NCBI GenBank assembly: GCA_014859945.1
Contig: JACZKR010000078.1
Span: 1-41,719, forward strand
Source: Paracoccaceae bacterium
GTDB lineage: Bacteria > Pseudomonadota > Alphaproteobacteria > Rhodobacterales > Rhodobacteraceae
Direction of reading: 5' to 3'
DNA length: 41,719 nt
The position numbers were made by a program, and so were the translations under genes. Numbering within the stretch: position 1 is the stretch's first letter; each line of letters starts with the position of its first letter. This document shows positions 10,248-20,557 of the stretch, piece by piece. Below the pieces are notes generated by a model that was not told the origin of the DNA, did no database searches, and saw only the letters and a program-made list of their open reading frames with translations.

Positions 10248-11398
10248 GCGATCGGCCCGACGCGCTGGTGATCGGGGCCGGCCCGGCGGGGCTTATGGCG
10301 GCCGAGGAGCTGGCGCGCGCCGGCCGCCGGGTTCTGGTGGCCGAAGCCCGGCCCAGCCCGGCGCGCAAGCTGCTGATGGCGGGGAAATCGGGGCTGAACA
10401 TCACCCGGGATGAACCGCCGGCGGCCTTTGCCGCGCACTACCCCGAAGGCTGGATTCGTCCCTATACGGCCGAATTCGGGCCTGAACAGGTGATGGATTG
10501 GTGCCGCGGGCTGGGGCAAGAGGTGTTTACCGGCACCACGCGGCGGGTCTTTCCGCGGGCGATGAAGGCCTCACCCCTGTTGCGCGCCTGGCTGGCCCGT
10601 CTGGCCGGGCTGGGCGTGACCCTGCGCACGCGCTGGGTCTGGCAGGGGTTTGACGGCGACGGGCTGCGCTTTGCCACGCCCGAAGGCGACAGGGTGCTGA
10701 CCCCCGCTGTCACCGTGCTGGCGCTGGGCGGCGCAAGCTGGCCCCGGCTGGGGTCCGATGCCGCCTGGGTGCCATGGCTGGTGGCGCGGGGGGTTGCGGT
10801 GGCGCCCTTCCGGCCGGCCAACATGGGCTTTGCCGTGAACTGGTCGGCCCATATGACCCGCCACTTCGGTCAGGCGATCAAGGGCGCGGCGCTGTGCGTC
10901 GGCGACCGGCGGGAACGCGGGGAGTTCGTCATCTCGGCCCGGGGGGTTGAGGGCGGCGGGATCTATGCGGTCAGCCGTGAGTTGCGCGAGGGGGTTGCGT
11001 TGGCCGTGGATTTGCTGCCGGATGTGTCGGCCGATCAGATTGCCGCGCGGCTGCAACGGATGAAACCCTCGGAAAGCCTGCCGAACCGGCTGCGCAAGCT
11101 GGGTCTGGCGCCCGCCGCCGCCGCGCTGGTGATGGAGTTCGGCCGCGCCATGCCGCCGGCGCAGGCAGTCAAGGCGCTGCCGGTACCGTTGGCCGGCCCC
11201 CGCCCGCTGGACGAGGCGATTTCATCGGCGGGCGGCATCACGGCGGACAGCCTGACCCCCGATCTTGAACTGCGCGCGCTGCCCGGCATCTTTGCCGCCG
11301 GCGAAATGCTTGACTGGGAGGCGCCGACAGGTGGCTATCTGCTGACCGCCTGTCTGGCGACCGGCCGGCACGCCGGCCGCGCCGCCGCCCGAACCTGA
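10244..11398 (+). CDS. HI0933/BaiN-like (TIGR03862-type) NAD(P)/FAD-dependent flavoprotein
   Basis: VIGAGPAGLMAAEELARAGRRVLVAEARPSPARKLLMAGKSGLNIT; GEMLDWEAPTGGYLLTACLATGRHAG; GTG start overlapping the mscS stop. Confidence 0.88.
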   Translation: MSDRPDALVIGAGPAGLMAAEELARAGRRVLVAEARPSPARKLLMAGKSGLNITRDEPPAAFAAHYPEGWIRPYTAEFGPEQVMDWCRGLGQEVFTGTTRRVFPRAMKASPLLRAWLARLAGLGVTLRTRWVWQGFDGDGLRFATPEGDRVLTPAVTVLALGGASWPRLGSDAAWVPWLVARGVAVAPFRPANMGFAVNWSAHMTRHFGQAIKGAALCVGDRRERGEFVISARGVEGGGIYAVSRELREGVALAVDLLPDVSADQIAARLQRMKPSESLPNRLRKLGLAPAAAALVMEFGRAMPPAQAVKALPVPLAGPRPLDEAISSAGGITADSLTPDLELRALPGIFAAGEMLDWEAPTGGYLLTACLATGRHAGRAAART

Positions 11399-11415
11399 TG
11401 CTTATGGAGGCCTGA

Positions 11416-12024
11416 ATGCGTCTTTTCTCTTCCCCCGCCACGCCGTTCGGGCGGATGGCCACGGTCACCATCCATGAATGCGGGCTGGCTGGCCGGGTCG
11501 AGGTGGTTCACGCCTCGGGCACGCCACTGGACCCCGGAACCATGCCGGTTGCGCAGAACCCGCTGGGCAAGATCCCGGTGCTGGAACTGGACGACGGCCG
11601 GGCGATCTATGACAGCCGGGTGATCTGCCGCTATCTCGATCATGTTTCGGCCTCGGGGCTTTATCCCGAAGGCCCCGCGCTGTGGGATGTGCTGACGCTG
11701 GAGGCGACGGCGCACGGCGTCGCCGAAGCGGCGCTGCTGATGGCCTATGAATGGCGGCTGCGGCCCGAGGAACTGCGTTTTCAGCCCTGGGTCGAGGGGC
11801 AGTGGAGCAAGGCCGCCCGCACTTTGGATGCGGTGGAATCGCTGTGGACCCCGCTGCTGGAAGACCCGCTGACCGGCGCGCATATCGCGCTCGGCTGCGC
11901 GCTGGGCTATCTGGATTTCCGCCATGATGCCCGCGGCTGGCGTGAGGGCCGTCCGCGCCTTGCGGCCTGGGAAGCGGGCTTTGCCGCGCGCCCCGCGATG
12001 CTGGCCACCCGGCCCGTCGGCTGA
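11416..12024 (+). CDS. Glutathione S-transferase family protein
   Basis: N-terminal MRLFSSPATPFGRMATVTIHECGL, NPLGKIPVLELDDGRAIYDSRVICRYLD thioredoxin-fold GST motif. Confidence 0.9.
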   Translation: MRLFSSPATPFGRMATVTIHECGLAGRVEVVHASGTPLDPGTMPVAQNPLGKIPVLELDDGRAIYDSRVICRYLDHVSASGLYPEGPALWDVLTLEATAHGVAEAALLMAYEWRLRPEELRFQPWVEGQWSKAARTLDAVESLWTPLLEDPLTGAHIALGCALGYLDFRHDARGWREGRPRLAAWEAGFAARPAMLATRPVG

Positions 12025-12216
12025 GCCGTTAGGAAGCCTGGGCTGCGCCTTCAAGGCCACGGCTTCCGACAAAGCGGTTTTCCGCGCCCCTGCGCGCCTT
12101 TGACCGCTGGACGGACCGCGCAAGCTTGTTTAAACCCGCCCGGCAAGGCTGCGGGAAACTGCGGCCGCAAGGTTTATGGGCCGCATGCCCGGCGGCCACG
12201 GAAGGGAGAAGATCTC

Positions 12217-12777
12217 GTGTCCCACGCAGACGATCACGCAGGCACCCGCAGGGATTTCCTGTACTATGCAACCGCCGGGGCCGGCGCCGTTGCCACCGGC
12301 GCGGCGGTCTGGCCGCTTGTGAACCAGATGAACCCCTCGGCCGACACCCGCGCCCTGGCCTCGATCTTTGTCGATGTCTCGGGCATTGCGGTCGGCACGC
12401 AGCTGACCGTGAAATGGCGCGGCAAGCCGGTGTTCATCCGCCGCCGCACCGCGGAGGAAATCAAGGCCGCGCGCGACACCGCGCTGACCGATCTGGTGGA
12501 CCCGCATGCCGAGAACGCCAACAAGCCCGGCGCCGATGCCTCGGACGCCAACCGCTCGATGGACGAAGCCGGCGAATGGCTGGTGATGATGGGCGTCTGC
12601 ACCCATCTGGGCTGCGTGCCGCTGGGCGACGGCGCCGGAGATTTCGGCGGCTGGTTCTGCCCCTGCCACGGGTCGCACTATGATACTTCGGGCCGTATCC
12701 GCAAAGGACCGGCGCCGCGCAACCTGGACATTCCGGTGGCCAAGTTCGAAGACGAAACGACGATCAAGCTCGGGTAA
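12217..12777 (+). CDS. petA: Ubiquinol-cytochrome c reductase iron-sulfur (Rieske) subunit
   Basis: GTG start; [41 protein letters not shown]...[24 protein letters not shown] Rieske motifs. Confidence 0.97.
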   Translation: MSHADDHAGTRRDFLYYATAGAGAVATGAAVWPLVNQMNPSADTRALASIFVDVSGIAVGTQLTVKWRGKPVFIRRRTAEEIKAARDTALTDLVDPHAENANKPGADASDANRSMDEAGEWLVMMGVCTHLGCVPLGDGAGDFGGWFCPCHGSHYDTSGRIRKGPAPRNLDIPVAKFEDETTIKLG

Positions 12778-12788
12778 GGAACAGCAAC

Positions 12789-14102
12789 ATGGCCGGTATT
12801 CCTCACGACCATTACGAGCCCAAGACGGGCATCGAGAAGTGGCTTCATTCCCGTCTGCCCGTTGTCAGCCTTGTCTATGACACGCTGATGATTCCGACGC
12901 CCAAGAACCTGAACTGGATGTGGATCTGGGGCATCGTCCTGGCCTTCTGCCTTGTGCTTCAGATTGCCACCGGCGTTGTCCTGGCGATGCACTACACGCC
13001 GCATGTCGACATGGCCTTCAAGTCGGTCGAACATATCATGCGTGACGTGAACGGCGGGCACATGATCCGCTATCTGCACGCGAACGGCGCTTCGCTGTTC
13101 TTCTTCGCCGTCTATCTGCACATCTTCCGCGGTCTTTACTACGGGTCCTACAAGGCCCCGCGCGAAGTGACCTGGATCGTCGGCATGCTGATCTATCTGG
13201 CGATGATGGCGACGGCCTTCATGGGCTATGTGCTGCCCTGGGGTCAGATGTCGTTCTGGGGCGCCACGGTGATCACCGGTCTTTTCGGCGCGATCCCCGG
13301 CGTTGGCCCGGCCATTCAGGAATGGCTGCTGGGCGGCCCGGCGGTGGACAATGCCACGCTGAACCGCTTCTTCTCGCTGCACTATCTTCTGCCCTTCGTG
13401 ATCGCCGCGCTGGTCGCCGTTCACATCTGGGCCTTCCACACCACCGGCAACAACAACCCCACGGGTGTTGAAGTGCGCCGCGGGTCGAAGGAAGAGGCGC
13501 AGAAGGACACGGTTCCGTTCTGGCCCTACTATGTCATCAAGGACATTTTCGCGCTGACCGTCATTCTGGTGGTGTTCTTTGCGGTCGTCGGCTTCATGCC
13601 GAACTTCCTTGGCCACCCCGACAACTACATCGAGGCGAACCCGCTGGCGACGCCCGCGCATATCGTGCCGGAATGGTACTTCCTGCCGTTCTACGCCATC
13701 CTGCGCGCCTTCACCGCCGATGTCTGGGCCGTCCAGCTGGTCGAGTTCCTGAGCTTCGGCATCATCGACGCCAAGTTCTTCGGCGTGCTGGCCATGTTCG
13801 GCGCCATCGCCTGCATGGCGCTGGTTCCGTGGCTGGATACCTCGTCGGTGCGCTCGGGCAAGTACCGGCCCAAGTTCAAGGCGTGGTTCTGGCTTCTGGC
13901 CATCGACTTCGTGGTGCTGATGTGGGTGGGCGCGATGCCGGCGGAAGGGATCTATACCTGGATCTCGCTGATCGCGGCGACCTACTGGTTCGCCTACTTC
14001 CTGATCATCCTGCCGCTTCTGGGCGTGCTGGAAAAACCGCTGCCGCAGCCGGCCACGATCGAGGAAGATTTCAAATCCCACTACGGCACCCCGGCCGAGT
14101 GA
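12789..14102 (+). CDS. petB: Cytochrome b of the bc1 complex
   Basis: Full-length cytochrome b; [56 protein letters not shown]. Confidence 0.98.
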   Translation: MAGIPHDHYEPKTGIEKWLHSRLPVVSLVYDTLMIPTPKNLNWMWIWGIVLAFCLVLQIATGVVLAMHYTPHVDMAFKSVEHIMRDVNGGHMIRYLHANGASLFFFAVYLHIFRGLYYGSYKAPREVTWIVGMLIYLAMMATAFMGYVLPWGQMSFWGATVITGLFGAIPGVGPAIQEWLLGGPAVDNATLNRFFSLHYLLPFVIAALVAVHIWAFHTTGNNNPTGVEVRRGSKEEAQKDTVPFWPYYVIKDIFALTVILVVFFAVVGFMPNFLGHPDNYIEANPLATPAHIVPEWYFLPFYAILRAFTADVWAVQLVEFLSFGIIDAKFFGVLAMFGAIACMALVPWLDTSSVRSGKYRPKFKAWFWLLAIDFVVLMWVGAMPAEGIYTWISLIAATYWFAYFLIILPLLGVLEKPLPQPATIEEDFKSHYGTPAE

Positions 14103-14120
14103 CAGAGAGGACTGACTGAG

Positions 14121-14915
14121 ATGTTCCGCAAAATCGCAATCAGCGCCGTTTCTGCCCTTTGCCTGACCACCGGCGCGGCCTTTGCCGCCGGTGGCGAGGG
14201 CGGCCATGTCGAGGATCATGCCTTCTCGTTCGAGGGGCCCTTCGGCACCTTTGACGAGCATCAGCTTCAGCGCGGCCTGCAGGTTTTCACCGAAGTCTGC
14301 TCGGCCTGCCATGGCATGAAGTTCGTCCCGATCCGCTCGCTTTCCGATGAAGGCGGGCCGCATCTGCCCGAAGATCAGGTGCGCGCCTATGCCGCCCAAT
14401 TCAGCGTCATCGACAAGGAAACCGGTGAAGAGCGTGCGGCCGTTCCGGCCGACAACTTCCCGGCCAACACCGGCGCCGGTGCGCCGGACCTGTCGCTGAT
14501 GGCCAAGGCGCGTGCCGGCTTCCACGGACCCTACGGGCTGGGGATCAACCAGTTCTTCCGCGGCATCGGCGGGCCCGAGTACATCTACTCGGTGCTGACC
14601 GGCTATACCGGGGAAGAAAAAGAGGAAGCGGGTTCGACCTTCTACGAAAACCACGCCTTCTCGACCGGCTGGATCGCCATGACCCCGCCGCTCTCGGATG
14701 ACGTGATCACCTATCAGGACGGCACGCCTGCCACCGTGCATCAGATGGCCGAAGACGTGTCGGCCTTCCTGATGTGGGCGGCCGAGCCGCATATGATGGC
14801 GCGCAAGTCGGCCGGCTTCAAAGCGGTGATCTTCCTGATCCTGCTGTCGTCGCTGCTGTATCTGACCAACAAGAAACTGTGGTCGGGCATCAAGGGCAAG
14901 AAGACGCACGCTTAA
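14121..14915 (+). CDS. petC: Cytochrome c1
   Basis: Signal peptide, [15 protein letters not shown] haem-binding motif, C-terminal membrane anchor. Confidence 0.97.
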   Translation: MFRKIAISAVSALCLTTGAAFAAGGEGGHVEDHAFSFEGPFGTFDEHQLQRGLQVFTEVCSACHGMKFVPIRSLSDEGGPHLPEDQVRAYAAQFSVIDKETGEERAAVPADNFPANTGAGAPDLSLMAKARAGFHGPYGLGINQFFRGIGGPEYIYSVLTGYTGEEKEEAGSTFYENHAFSTGWIAMTPPLSDDVITYQDGTPATVHQMAEDVSAFLMWAAEPHMMARKSAGFKAVIFLILLSSLLYLTNKKLWSGIKGKKTHA

Positions 14916-14939
14916 GACGCCAACTCAGCTTTGGCCCTC

Positions 14940-14966
14940 AACCCCCGCCACTGGCGGGGGTTTTTC
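14940..14966 (+). terminator. Rho-independent terminator after petC
   Basis: AACCCCCGCCA-c-TGGCGGGGGTT stem followed by a T tract. Confidence 0.9.
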
Positions 14967-14969
14967 GTT

Positions 14970-15665
14970 TCATGACCCCAGATAGGCGCGCAGGGCCGGC
15001 GGCGGATCGGCAAACAGCGCGGCCGTGGGCACCGGTGCCGCCGCCACCCCATCGGCTACCAGAACCGACATTTCGGCAAATCGCCGGGCGTCGGCCGGGT
15101 CATGGGTGACCATCAGCACCGTCGCCCCGGTTTCGCCGGCAACTTCGGCAAGAAGATCAAGCATTTCCGCCTTCAGCGCCGGACCAAGCGCCGCAAAGGG
15201 TTCATCCAGCAAGAGCATCGGCCGCGCCCGCAACAGCACACGGGCCAGCGCGGCGCGGCCAAGCTGCCCGCCCGAAAGCTGCGCCGGCTTGCGGGCGCCC
15301 ATGCCGCCAAGGCCCACACGGTCCAGCACACTGGCCACCTGCCGGTGCTGCTCCGGGCTTAGCCGAAGGTCTGGGCGTAGGCCAAGGCCCAGGTTCTGGG
15401 CTACGGTCAGGTGGGGGAACAGGTTTTGATCCTGGAACAGGATGCTCAGCGGCCGGTCGCCCGGCGCCACCTGCGCCAGTTCCCGGCCCTGCCACAGGAT
15501 GCGGCCCGACGCCGGTTGAAGAAACCCCGCCAAAGCCATGAGGAAAGTGGATTTTCCGGCACCCGACGGGCCGATGACGGCCGCGCGGGCGCCGGCGGGC
15601 AGGCTCCAGTTGGCCGAAAGCCGGAAATCGTCCTGCACCAGCAGCAGGTTGTCAAGCGTCAGCAT
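14970..15665 (-). CDS. thiQ: Thiamine ABC transporter ATP-binding protein
   Basis: GPSGAGKSTFLMALAGFLQP, LSGGQLGRAALARVLLRARPMLLLDEPFAALGP; order thiB-thiP-thiQ behind a TPP riboswitch. Confidence 0.9.
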   Translation of the reverse strand: MLTLDNLLLVQDDFRLSANWSLPAGARAAVIGPSGAGKSTFLMALAGFLQPASGRILWQGRELAQVAPGDRPLSILFQDQNLFPHLTVAQNLGLGLRPDLRLSPEQHRQVASVLDRVGLGGMGARKPAQLSGGQLGRAALARVLLRARPMLLLDEPFAALGPALKAEMLDLLAEVAGETGATVLMVTHDPADARRFAEMSVLVADGVAAAPVPTAALFADPPPALRAYLGS

Positions 15666-17180
15666 GGCGTGCCCCCAACCTGTCAAATGCCCAGAACAGC
15701 GCGAAACTCAGCGCCACCAACAGCAGCGCCGCCGCGCCCGCCGCCTCCATCCGGTAGGCGCCGGCCAGACGCTGCACCATCAGCGGCAGGGTGGCCTGCC
15801 GTTCACCCGCGAAAAGCGCGATGACGCCCAGATCGCCCATCGACAGGGCGGCGGCAAGGCCGGTGCCAAAGCCCAGAGGCCGCGCTAGACGGGGCAGGAC
15901 CACCCGGCGCAGCCGCTGCACCCCCCGCAGCCCCAGCGATTCGGCCAGCCGGCCATAATCGGCCTGCACCTGCCGCGCCTGCGGCAGCAACAGCCGCACC
16001 AGATAGGGCAGCGAGAGCGCGGCGTTCACCAGAACCGTCACCGGCAGGGCCAGCCGTTCCACTGGCGCCAGCGGATGCACGATCAGGAACATCCCCGTCC
16101 CCATCACCAGCCCCGAAGCGGTCAGCGGCAGCATCCCGGCCAGTTCGGCCCAGCGGTGCCCCGCCACCCGTGCCTGCACCAGCGCCAATGCGCCCGCCAT
16201 CGCCAGCAGCGCCGAAATCACCGCCACGACCAGCGACCGAACGGCCGCCTCAAACACGCCGACGGGCAGCGACAGCAGCCCCGCCGCGCCGCGCAGGGCT
16301 ACCGCCAGCAGCGGCGCCAGCAGGAAGGCCGCCGCCAGAGCGATGACGGTTGCATCCGCCATCCGGCGCCAGCCGCGCGCTCGAGGTGCCGGCCCAGACC
16401 GGCGCCGAAGCCCTCGGCCACGGCCAGCCGCATGGCCGCCAGCGTGACGGCGGCGCACAGCAGGAACTGCACCGCCGCCAGCAGCGCCGCCCGGCCCAGA
16501 TCGAAGTCAAACCGCAGCGCCTGATAGATCGACAGTTCAATCGTCGAAGCCCCCGGCCCGCCGCCCAGCGTCAGCGCCACGGCGAAAGAGGTCAGGCACA
16601 GCAGGAACACCAGCACGAAGGCGCCGGGCAGCACCGCCCGCAGCATCGGCCATTCCAGATGCCGGAACTGCGCACCCGGCCCCATGCCCAGCGATTGCGC
16701 CAGCCGGAACCGCTCGGCCGGGATCGCCTGCCAGCCGTGGACCAACATCCGCGTCGCCAGCGGCAGGTTCAGGAAGACATGGGCAAGAACGACTCCGTGC
16801 AGCCCGAAGACCGAAAACGCCGGCAGGCCCATGGCCTGCAACACCCCGTTGACCGGCCCGCTGCGGCCGAAGATCGCCAGCAGGCCCAGAACGGCAACGA
16901 TGGTCGGCAGCAGAAAAGGCGCCGCCATCAGCCGCATCAGCGCCCCCCGCCCCGGAAAGTGCCGCCGCATCAGCGCGCGGGCCAAGGGCACCGCCAGCAG
17001 GGCCGAGACGCCGGCCGACAGCGCCGCCTGCAGCAGCGTAAAGCGCAGGGCAGAACGGTCGGGCGCGGTCAGCTGCCAGCTTTCCGCGCCCATGGCCGTG
17101 ACCAGCGCGCTGCCCCCCGTCAGCGCGACGACGGCCAGCGCAACGCAGGCCGGGATCAGCGGGCGAGGGCGGCTTGCCAT
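15652..17180 (-). pseudogene. thiP: Thiamine ABC transporter permease split over two frames (17180 to about 16380, then about 16380 to 15652)
   Basis: ORF 16299..17180 is the N-terminal permease half and ORF 15652..16458 the C-terminal half; homology-like sequence passes from ...GRHLER(AAG) into RGWRRMADATVIALAAAFLLAPLL near 16375-16390. Joined length is about 510 aa. Sequencing error cannot be excluded. Confidence 0.75.
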
Positions 17181-18142
17181 TCGGCCACCGCTGCATCCCG
17201 TGCCGCGCCGGCCGCGTCCGAGGACATCAACAGCGATTGCGCGGGCTGGATCAGCGTTTCAAACCCGGCGGGCAGGCCGGCTGCGGGAAGATTGGCCGGA
17301 TACATCCAGTTCGTGGTCGGGATCACCGATTGCGCCGCATCGCCCGCCAGATAGGCCAGGAAGGCGCGCGCAAGGTCGGGCTGGTCGCTGCCGGCAAGGA
17401 TGCCAGCCACCTCGACCTGCAGGTAATGGCCTTCGTCAAAGGCGGCGGCGGCCTTGGTATCGTCGGTTTCGGCGATCAGGTGGTAGGCGGGCGACGTGGT
17501 GTAAGACAGGACCATATCCGCCTCACCTTCCAGAAACATGCCGTAAGCCTCGGACCAGCCGGGGGTGACGGTGACGATGTTGTCGGCCAGCGCCGCCCAG
17601 ATCTCCGGCGCGCGGTCGCCATAGGCCGCCTTGACCCACATCACCAGCCCAAGACCGGGGGTGGATGAGCGCGGGTCCTGGATCAGAATCTTCAGGTCTG
17701 ACGCCGCCAGAGCCTGCAGGCTTTTCGGGGGTTCCGGCAGCCTGGTCTTGTCATAGACAAAGGCGAACCAGCCCCAGTCGAAGGGCAGGAACAGCGAGTC
17801 GTCATAGGCCACGGGCAGGCCGGTGACGGCAGGCTGCCCGTGCGGCGCGAAAAGCCCGCTGGCCGTAGCGGCGGCGGTCAGGTTGGTATCAAGGCCCAGC
17901 ACGACATCGCCGTCGGACTGCGCGCCTTCCAGCTGCACACGCGCCAGCAGGGCGGCGCCGTCGCCCGCTGTCACAAAGCGCACATCGCAGCCGCAGGTGG
18001 CCTCAAACCCCTTTTCGATCTGCGGGCCGGGGCCCCATTCCGAGGCGAAGCTGTCATAGGTCATGACGGTCAGAACGGGCGTGTCGGCCTGTGCAAGCGT
18101 TGCAAGGCAGGACAGGGCCGCAGCAAGTGGCAGGGTCTTCAT
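17156..18142 (-). CDS. thiB: Thiamine ABC transporter substrate-binding protein
   Basis: MKTLPLAAALSCLATLAQA signal peptide; VLTVMTYDSFASEWGPGPQIEKGFEATCGCDVRFV typical of ThiB. Confidence 0.93.
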   Translation of the reverse strand: MKTLPLAAALSCLATLAQADTPVLTVMTYDSFASEWGPGPQIEKGFEATCGCDVRFVTAGDGAALLARVQLEGAQSDGDVVLGLDTNLTAAATASGLFAPHGQPAVTGLPVAYDDSLFLPFDWGWFAFVYDKTRLPEPPKSLQALAASDLKILIQDPRSSTPGLGLVMWVKAAYGDRAPEIWAALADNIVTVTPGWSEAYGMFLEGEADMVLSYTTSPAYHLIAETDDTKAAAAFDEGHYLQVEVAGILAGSDQPDLARAFLAYLAGDAAQSVIPTTNWMYPANLPAAGLPAGFETLIQPAQSLLMSSDAAGAARDAAVAEWQAALAR

Positions 18143-18189
18143 GGTATCCTCCAATTGCGACGGAATGGCCGGGATGGAGGATTTCCATG

Positions 18190-18271
18190 CACCTTCCCTC
18201 CGCCGGTATGATCCGGTTCAGGTTCAACGGGTCCGCTTGCGCATCTCAGCCCTTCCGGGCACCCCGAGGTG
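18190..18271 (-). ncRNA. TPP riboswitch (THI element)
   Basis: Minus strand cacctcggGGTGCCCggaaGGGCTGAGAtgcgcaagcggACCCGTTGAACCTGAaCCGGATcATACCGGCGgAGGGAaggtg contains the conserved thi-box blocks; directly upstream of thiB. Confidence 0.95.
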
Positions 18272-18311
18272 ATGGTGAACATAGCGCCGCTGATCCGGCG
18301 CGCAAGACCCG

Positions 18312-18653
18312 TTATCCGGCAGCCCGGCGGGAGGCGATGGAATCGAGCCCGGCTTCGAACGCGGTCTTGGAGGCGTCATAGCAGGCGCGGATATGGCCCA
18401 GGTCGATATCGGTGCTGCCCTGCGCCGCCGCGTGTTCGCCCGCCTGACACAGCGCCGCGAAATCGGCAAAGCCCAGGTTCAGGGCCGCACCTTTCAGGAA
18501 ATGCAGGTCAGCCTCTAGCATGTCGGCGGGCCGGCCGGGCAGCAGGCGCAGCACGGCATCATCCGCCTCTTCCAGAAAAAGCGAGACGACTTCAGCGAAA
18601 TCCTCTGCGCCGATCTCGGCCCGCAGTTCGTGAATTCTTTGCCAGTCGATCAT
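18312..18653 (-). CDS. Hpt (histidine phosphotransfer) domain protein
   Basis: DLHFLKGAALNLGFADFAALCQAGE resembles the H-x-L-K-G-x-A-x-x-x-G Hpt motif. Confidence 0.85.
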   Translation of the reverse strand: MIDWQRIHELRAEIGAEDFAEVVSLFLEEADDAVLRLLPGRPADMLEADLHFLKGAALNLGFADFAALCQAGEHAAAQGSTDIDLGHIRACYDASKTAFEAGLDSIASRRAAG

Positions 18654-18810
18654 CCCCTTACCGCAAAAGCGGCCTCCGAATTCGCACGCCGACAGCGTGG
18701 TGCCCGCCGGTTAACAACCCGTAAGCGCCGGGCCGGCAATCCGGAGAAGTTTACACTTCACCTTCCCTTAAGACCACGGGTCCAGAACGGCATGACGAAA
18801 GGATGCCGAT

Positions 18811-20082
18811 TTGCCCGTGCCCGATCTGCGATCACCGCCCCAGATGCCGCCGGCTGCACCCTGCAGCCTGCCGGCCGTGCTGGTGGTGGATGACAGCCGC
18901 GCCCAGCGCCGGATGATCGGGATGCAGCTGGCGCGCTGGGGCTATCAGGTGACCGAGGCCGCTTCGGGAGATGAGGCGCTGCAGCTGTGCCAGACGCAGC
19001 CTTTTGGCCTGATTCTGTCGGACTGGATGATGCCGGGCATGACGGGGCTGGATTTCTGCCGCGCGCTGCGGGCGCTGCCGCAGGAAGGCTACGGCTATTT
19101 TATCCTGCTGACCTCGAAATCCGACAAAGCGGCGATTGCCGGGGGGCTGGAGGCCGGGGCGGATGACTTTCTGACCAAACCCGTCAGCGCGGATGAGCTG
19201 CGCGCCCGTCTGCGGGCAGGTGAGCGGATTTTGGGCATGCAGAACGAACTGATTGCCAAGAATCACCTGCTGGCCGACGCGCTGAGCCAGATTCAGCAGC
19301 TGTATGATTCGCTCGACCGTGACCTGATCGAGGCGCGGAAGCTGCAGCAGACGCTGGTGCGCGACCGGTTCCGTGATTTCGGTGCGGCCTCGGCCAGCCT
19401 GATCCTGCGCCCCTCGGGCCATGTGGGCGGCGATCTGGTGGGCAGTTTTGCCATCAATGCCAGGCGGATCGCGGTCTATTCGGTGGATGTCTCGGGCCAT
19501 GGCGTGGCCTCGGCGATGATGACGGCGCGGCTGGCTGGGTTGTTGTCGGGCGCCTCACCCGATCAGAACATCGCGCTGATCGCCGGGGGCGACGGAACGC
19601 AGGATGCCTGGCCGCCCGAGGCGGTGGCGGCGCGGCTGAACCGGCTGATGCTGGAGGAACTGCAGGTCGATCAGTACTTCACCATGGCCTATGCCGAGAT
19701 TGACCTGCCGACTGGCGAATGCCGGCTGGTGCAGGCCGGCCATCCCCATCCGCTGGTCCTGCATCCCGACGGCGGGGTCAGGATGCTGGGCGAAGGGGGC
19801 CTGCCGATCGGGCTGGTTGAGGGCGCCGAATATCAGCGCATCACGCTGCGCCTGCGGCCGGGCGACCGGCTGCTTCTGGCGTCAGACGGGGTCACCGAAT
19901 GCCCTTCGCCTGATGGCGCCGAACTGGGTGCCGAGGGGCTGAACCGCATCCTTGCCGGCCATGCCAGCCTGCCCTCACCCGACCTGCTTGAGGCGATGAT
20001 CTGGGAGATCGCCCGCCATGCCGGGACCGAGGATTTCCCCGACGATATCTCGGCTCTGATACTTGACTATCGCGGCAGTTAG
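18811..20082 (+). CDS. Response regulator receiver domain fused to PP2C/SpoIIE-type phosphatase
   Basis: VVDDSRAQRRMIGMQLARWGY...LILSDWMMPGMTGLDFC...LLTSKSD...DDFLTKP receiver; VGGDLVG...VYSVDVSGHGVASAMM...DRLLLASDGVTE SpoIIE motifs. Exact start uncertain (TTG 18811, GTG 18817 or ATG 18844). Confidence 0.9.
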   Translation: MPVPDLRSPPQMPPAAPCSLPAVLVVDDSRAQRRMIGMQLARWGYQVTEAASGDEALQLCQTQPFGLILSDWMMPGMTGLDFCRALRALPQEGYGYFILLTSKSDKAAIAGGLEAGADDFLTKPVSADELRARLRAGERILGMQNELIAKNHLLADALSQIQQLYDSLDRDLIEARKLQQTLVRDRFRDFGAASASLILRPSGHVGGDLVGSFAINARRIAVYSVDVSGHGVASAMMTARLAGLLSGASPDQNIALIAGGDGTQDAWPPEAVAARLNRLMLEELQVDQYFTMAYAEIDLPTGECRLVQAGHPHPLVLHPDGGVRMLGEGGLPIGLVEGAEYQRITLRLRPGDRLLLASDGVTECPSPDGAELGAEGLNRILAGHASLPSPDLLEAMIWEIARHAGTEDFPDDISALILDYRGS

Positions 20083-20522
20083 AGCCGCAAAATCCGCGCC
20101 AGCATCGCCCGGTCTCCGGCATTGCCCAGCTCGCGTAGCGCGGCCCTGACATCCATCCAGACGGCGGTATGCCCCGGCTCGCTGGGCGGGCCCACGCGCA
20201 GGACGGGACGCGCGATGTAGATGGTGCAAAGCTTCTCTGCCCACAGATCGTACTCCGGCATGTAGCAGAACCGGCGGAAGGCGCCAAAGCGGCGGATCCC
20301 ACCGATATGCCAGCCGGTTTCCTCCATCACCTCACGGTGCAGGGCGGCGACGGGATGTTCTCCGGGGTCGATGCCGCCGCCGGGCAACTGGAACTCTGGC
20401 TGCGGGTTGGCCTGATGGGTGGTCAGAATGGAATCGCCCTCCAGCAGCACCGCATAAACCCCCGGCCGCCGCCGGTAGCGCTGCCCCGATTTCACCGCTT
20501 CGCCGTAACGCCGGATCGTCAT
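20079..20522 (-). CDS. Nudix hydrolase
   Basis: GGGIDPGEHPVAALHREVMEETGWHIGG Nudix box; start at MTIRRYGEAVKSG. Confidence 0.9.
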   Translation of the reverse strand: MTIRRYGEAVKSGQRYRRRPGVYAVLLEGDSILTTHQANPQPEFQLPGGGIDPGEHPVAALHREVMEETGWHIGGIRRFGAFRRFCYMPEYDLWAEKLCTIYIARPVLRVGPPSEPGHTAVWMDVRAALRELGNAGDRAMLARILRL

Positions 20523-20526
20523 TGCC

Positions 20527-20557
20527 CTTGGACCTTCGGTTGCCCTGCCTATATAGG
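20527..20557 (+). promoter_or_regulatory. Candidate heat-shock sigma factor (RpoH) promoter for hslO
   Basis: CTTG-N17-CCTATATAGG, an exact fit to the alphaproteobacterial consensus CTTG-N17/18-CYTATMTNNG; 38 nt before the hslO ATG. Confidence 0.75.

Noticed and set aside
12678-14909. 743-aa minus-strand ORF
   Set aside because: Antisense to petB and petC, which are unambiguous conserved genes.
16350-17354. 334-aa plus-strand ORF rich in Q/R
   Set aside because: Antisense to thiP/thiB; low-complexity translation typical of a shadow frame.
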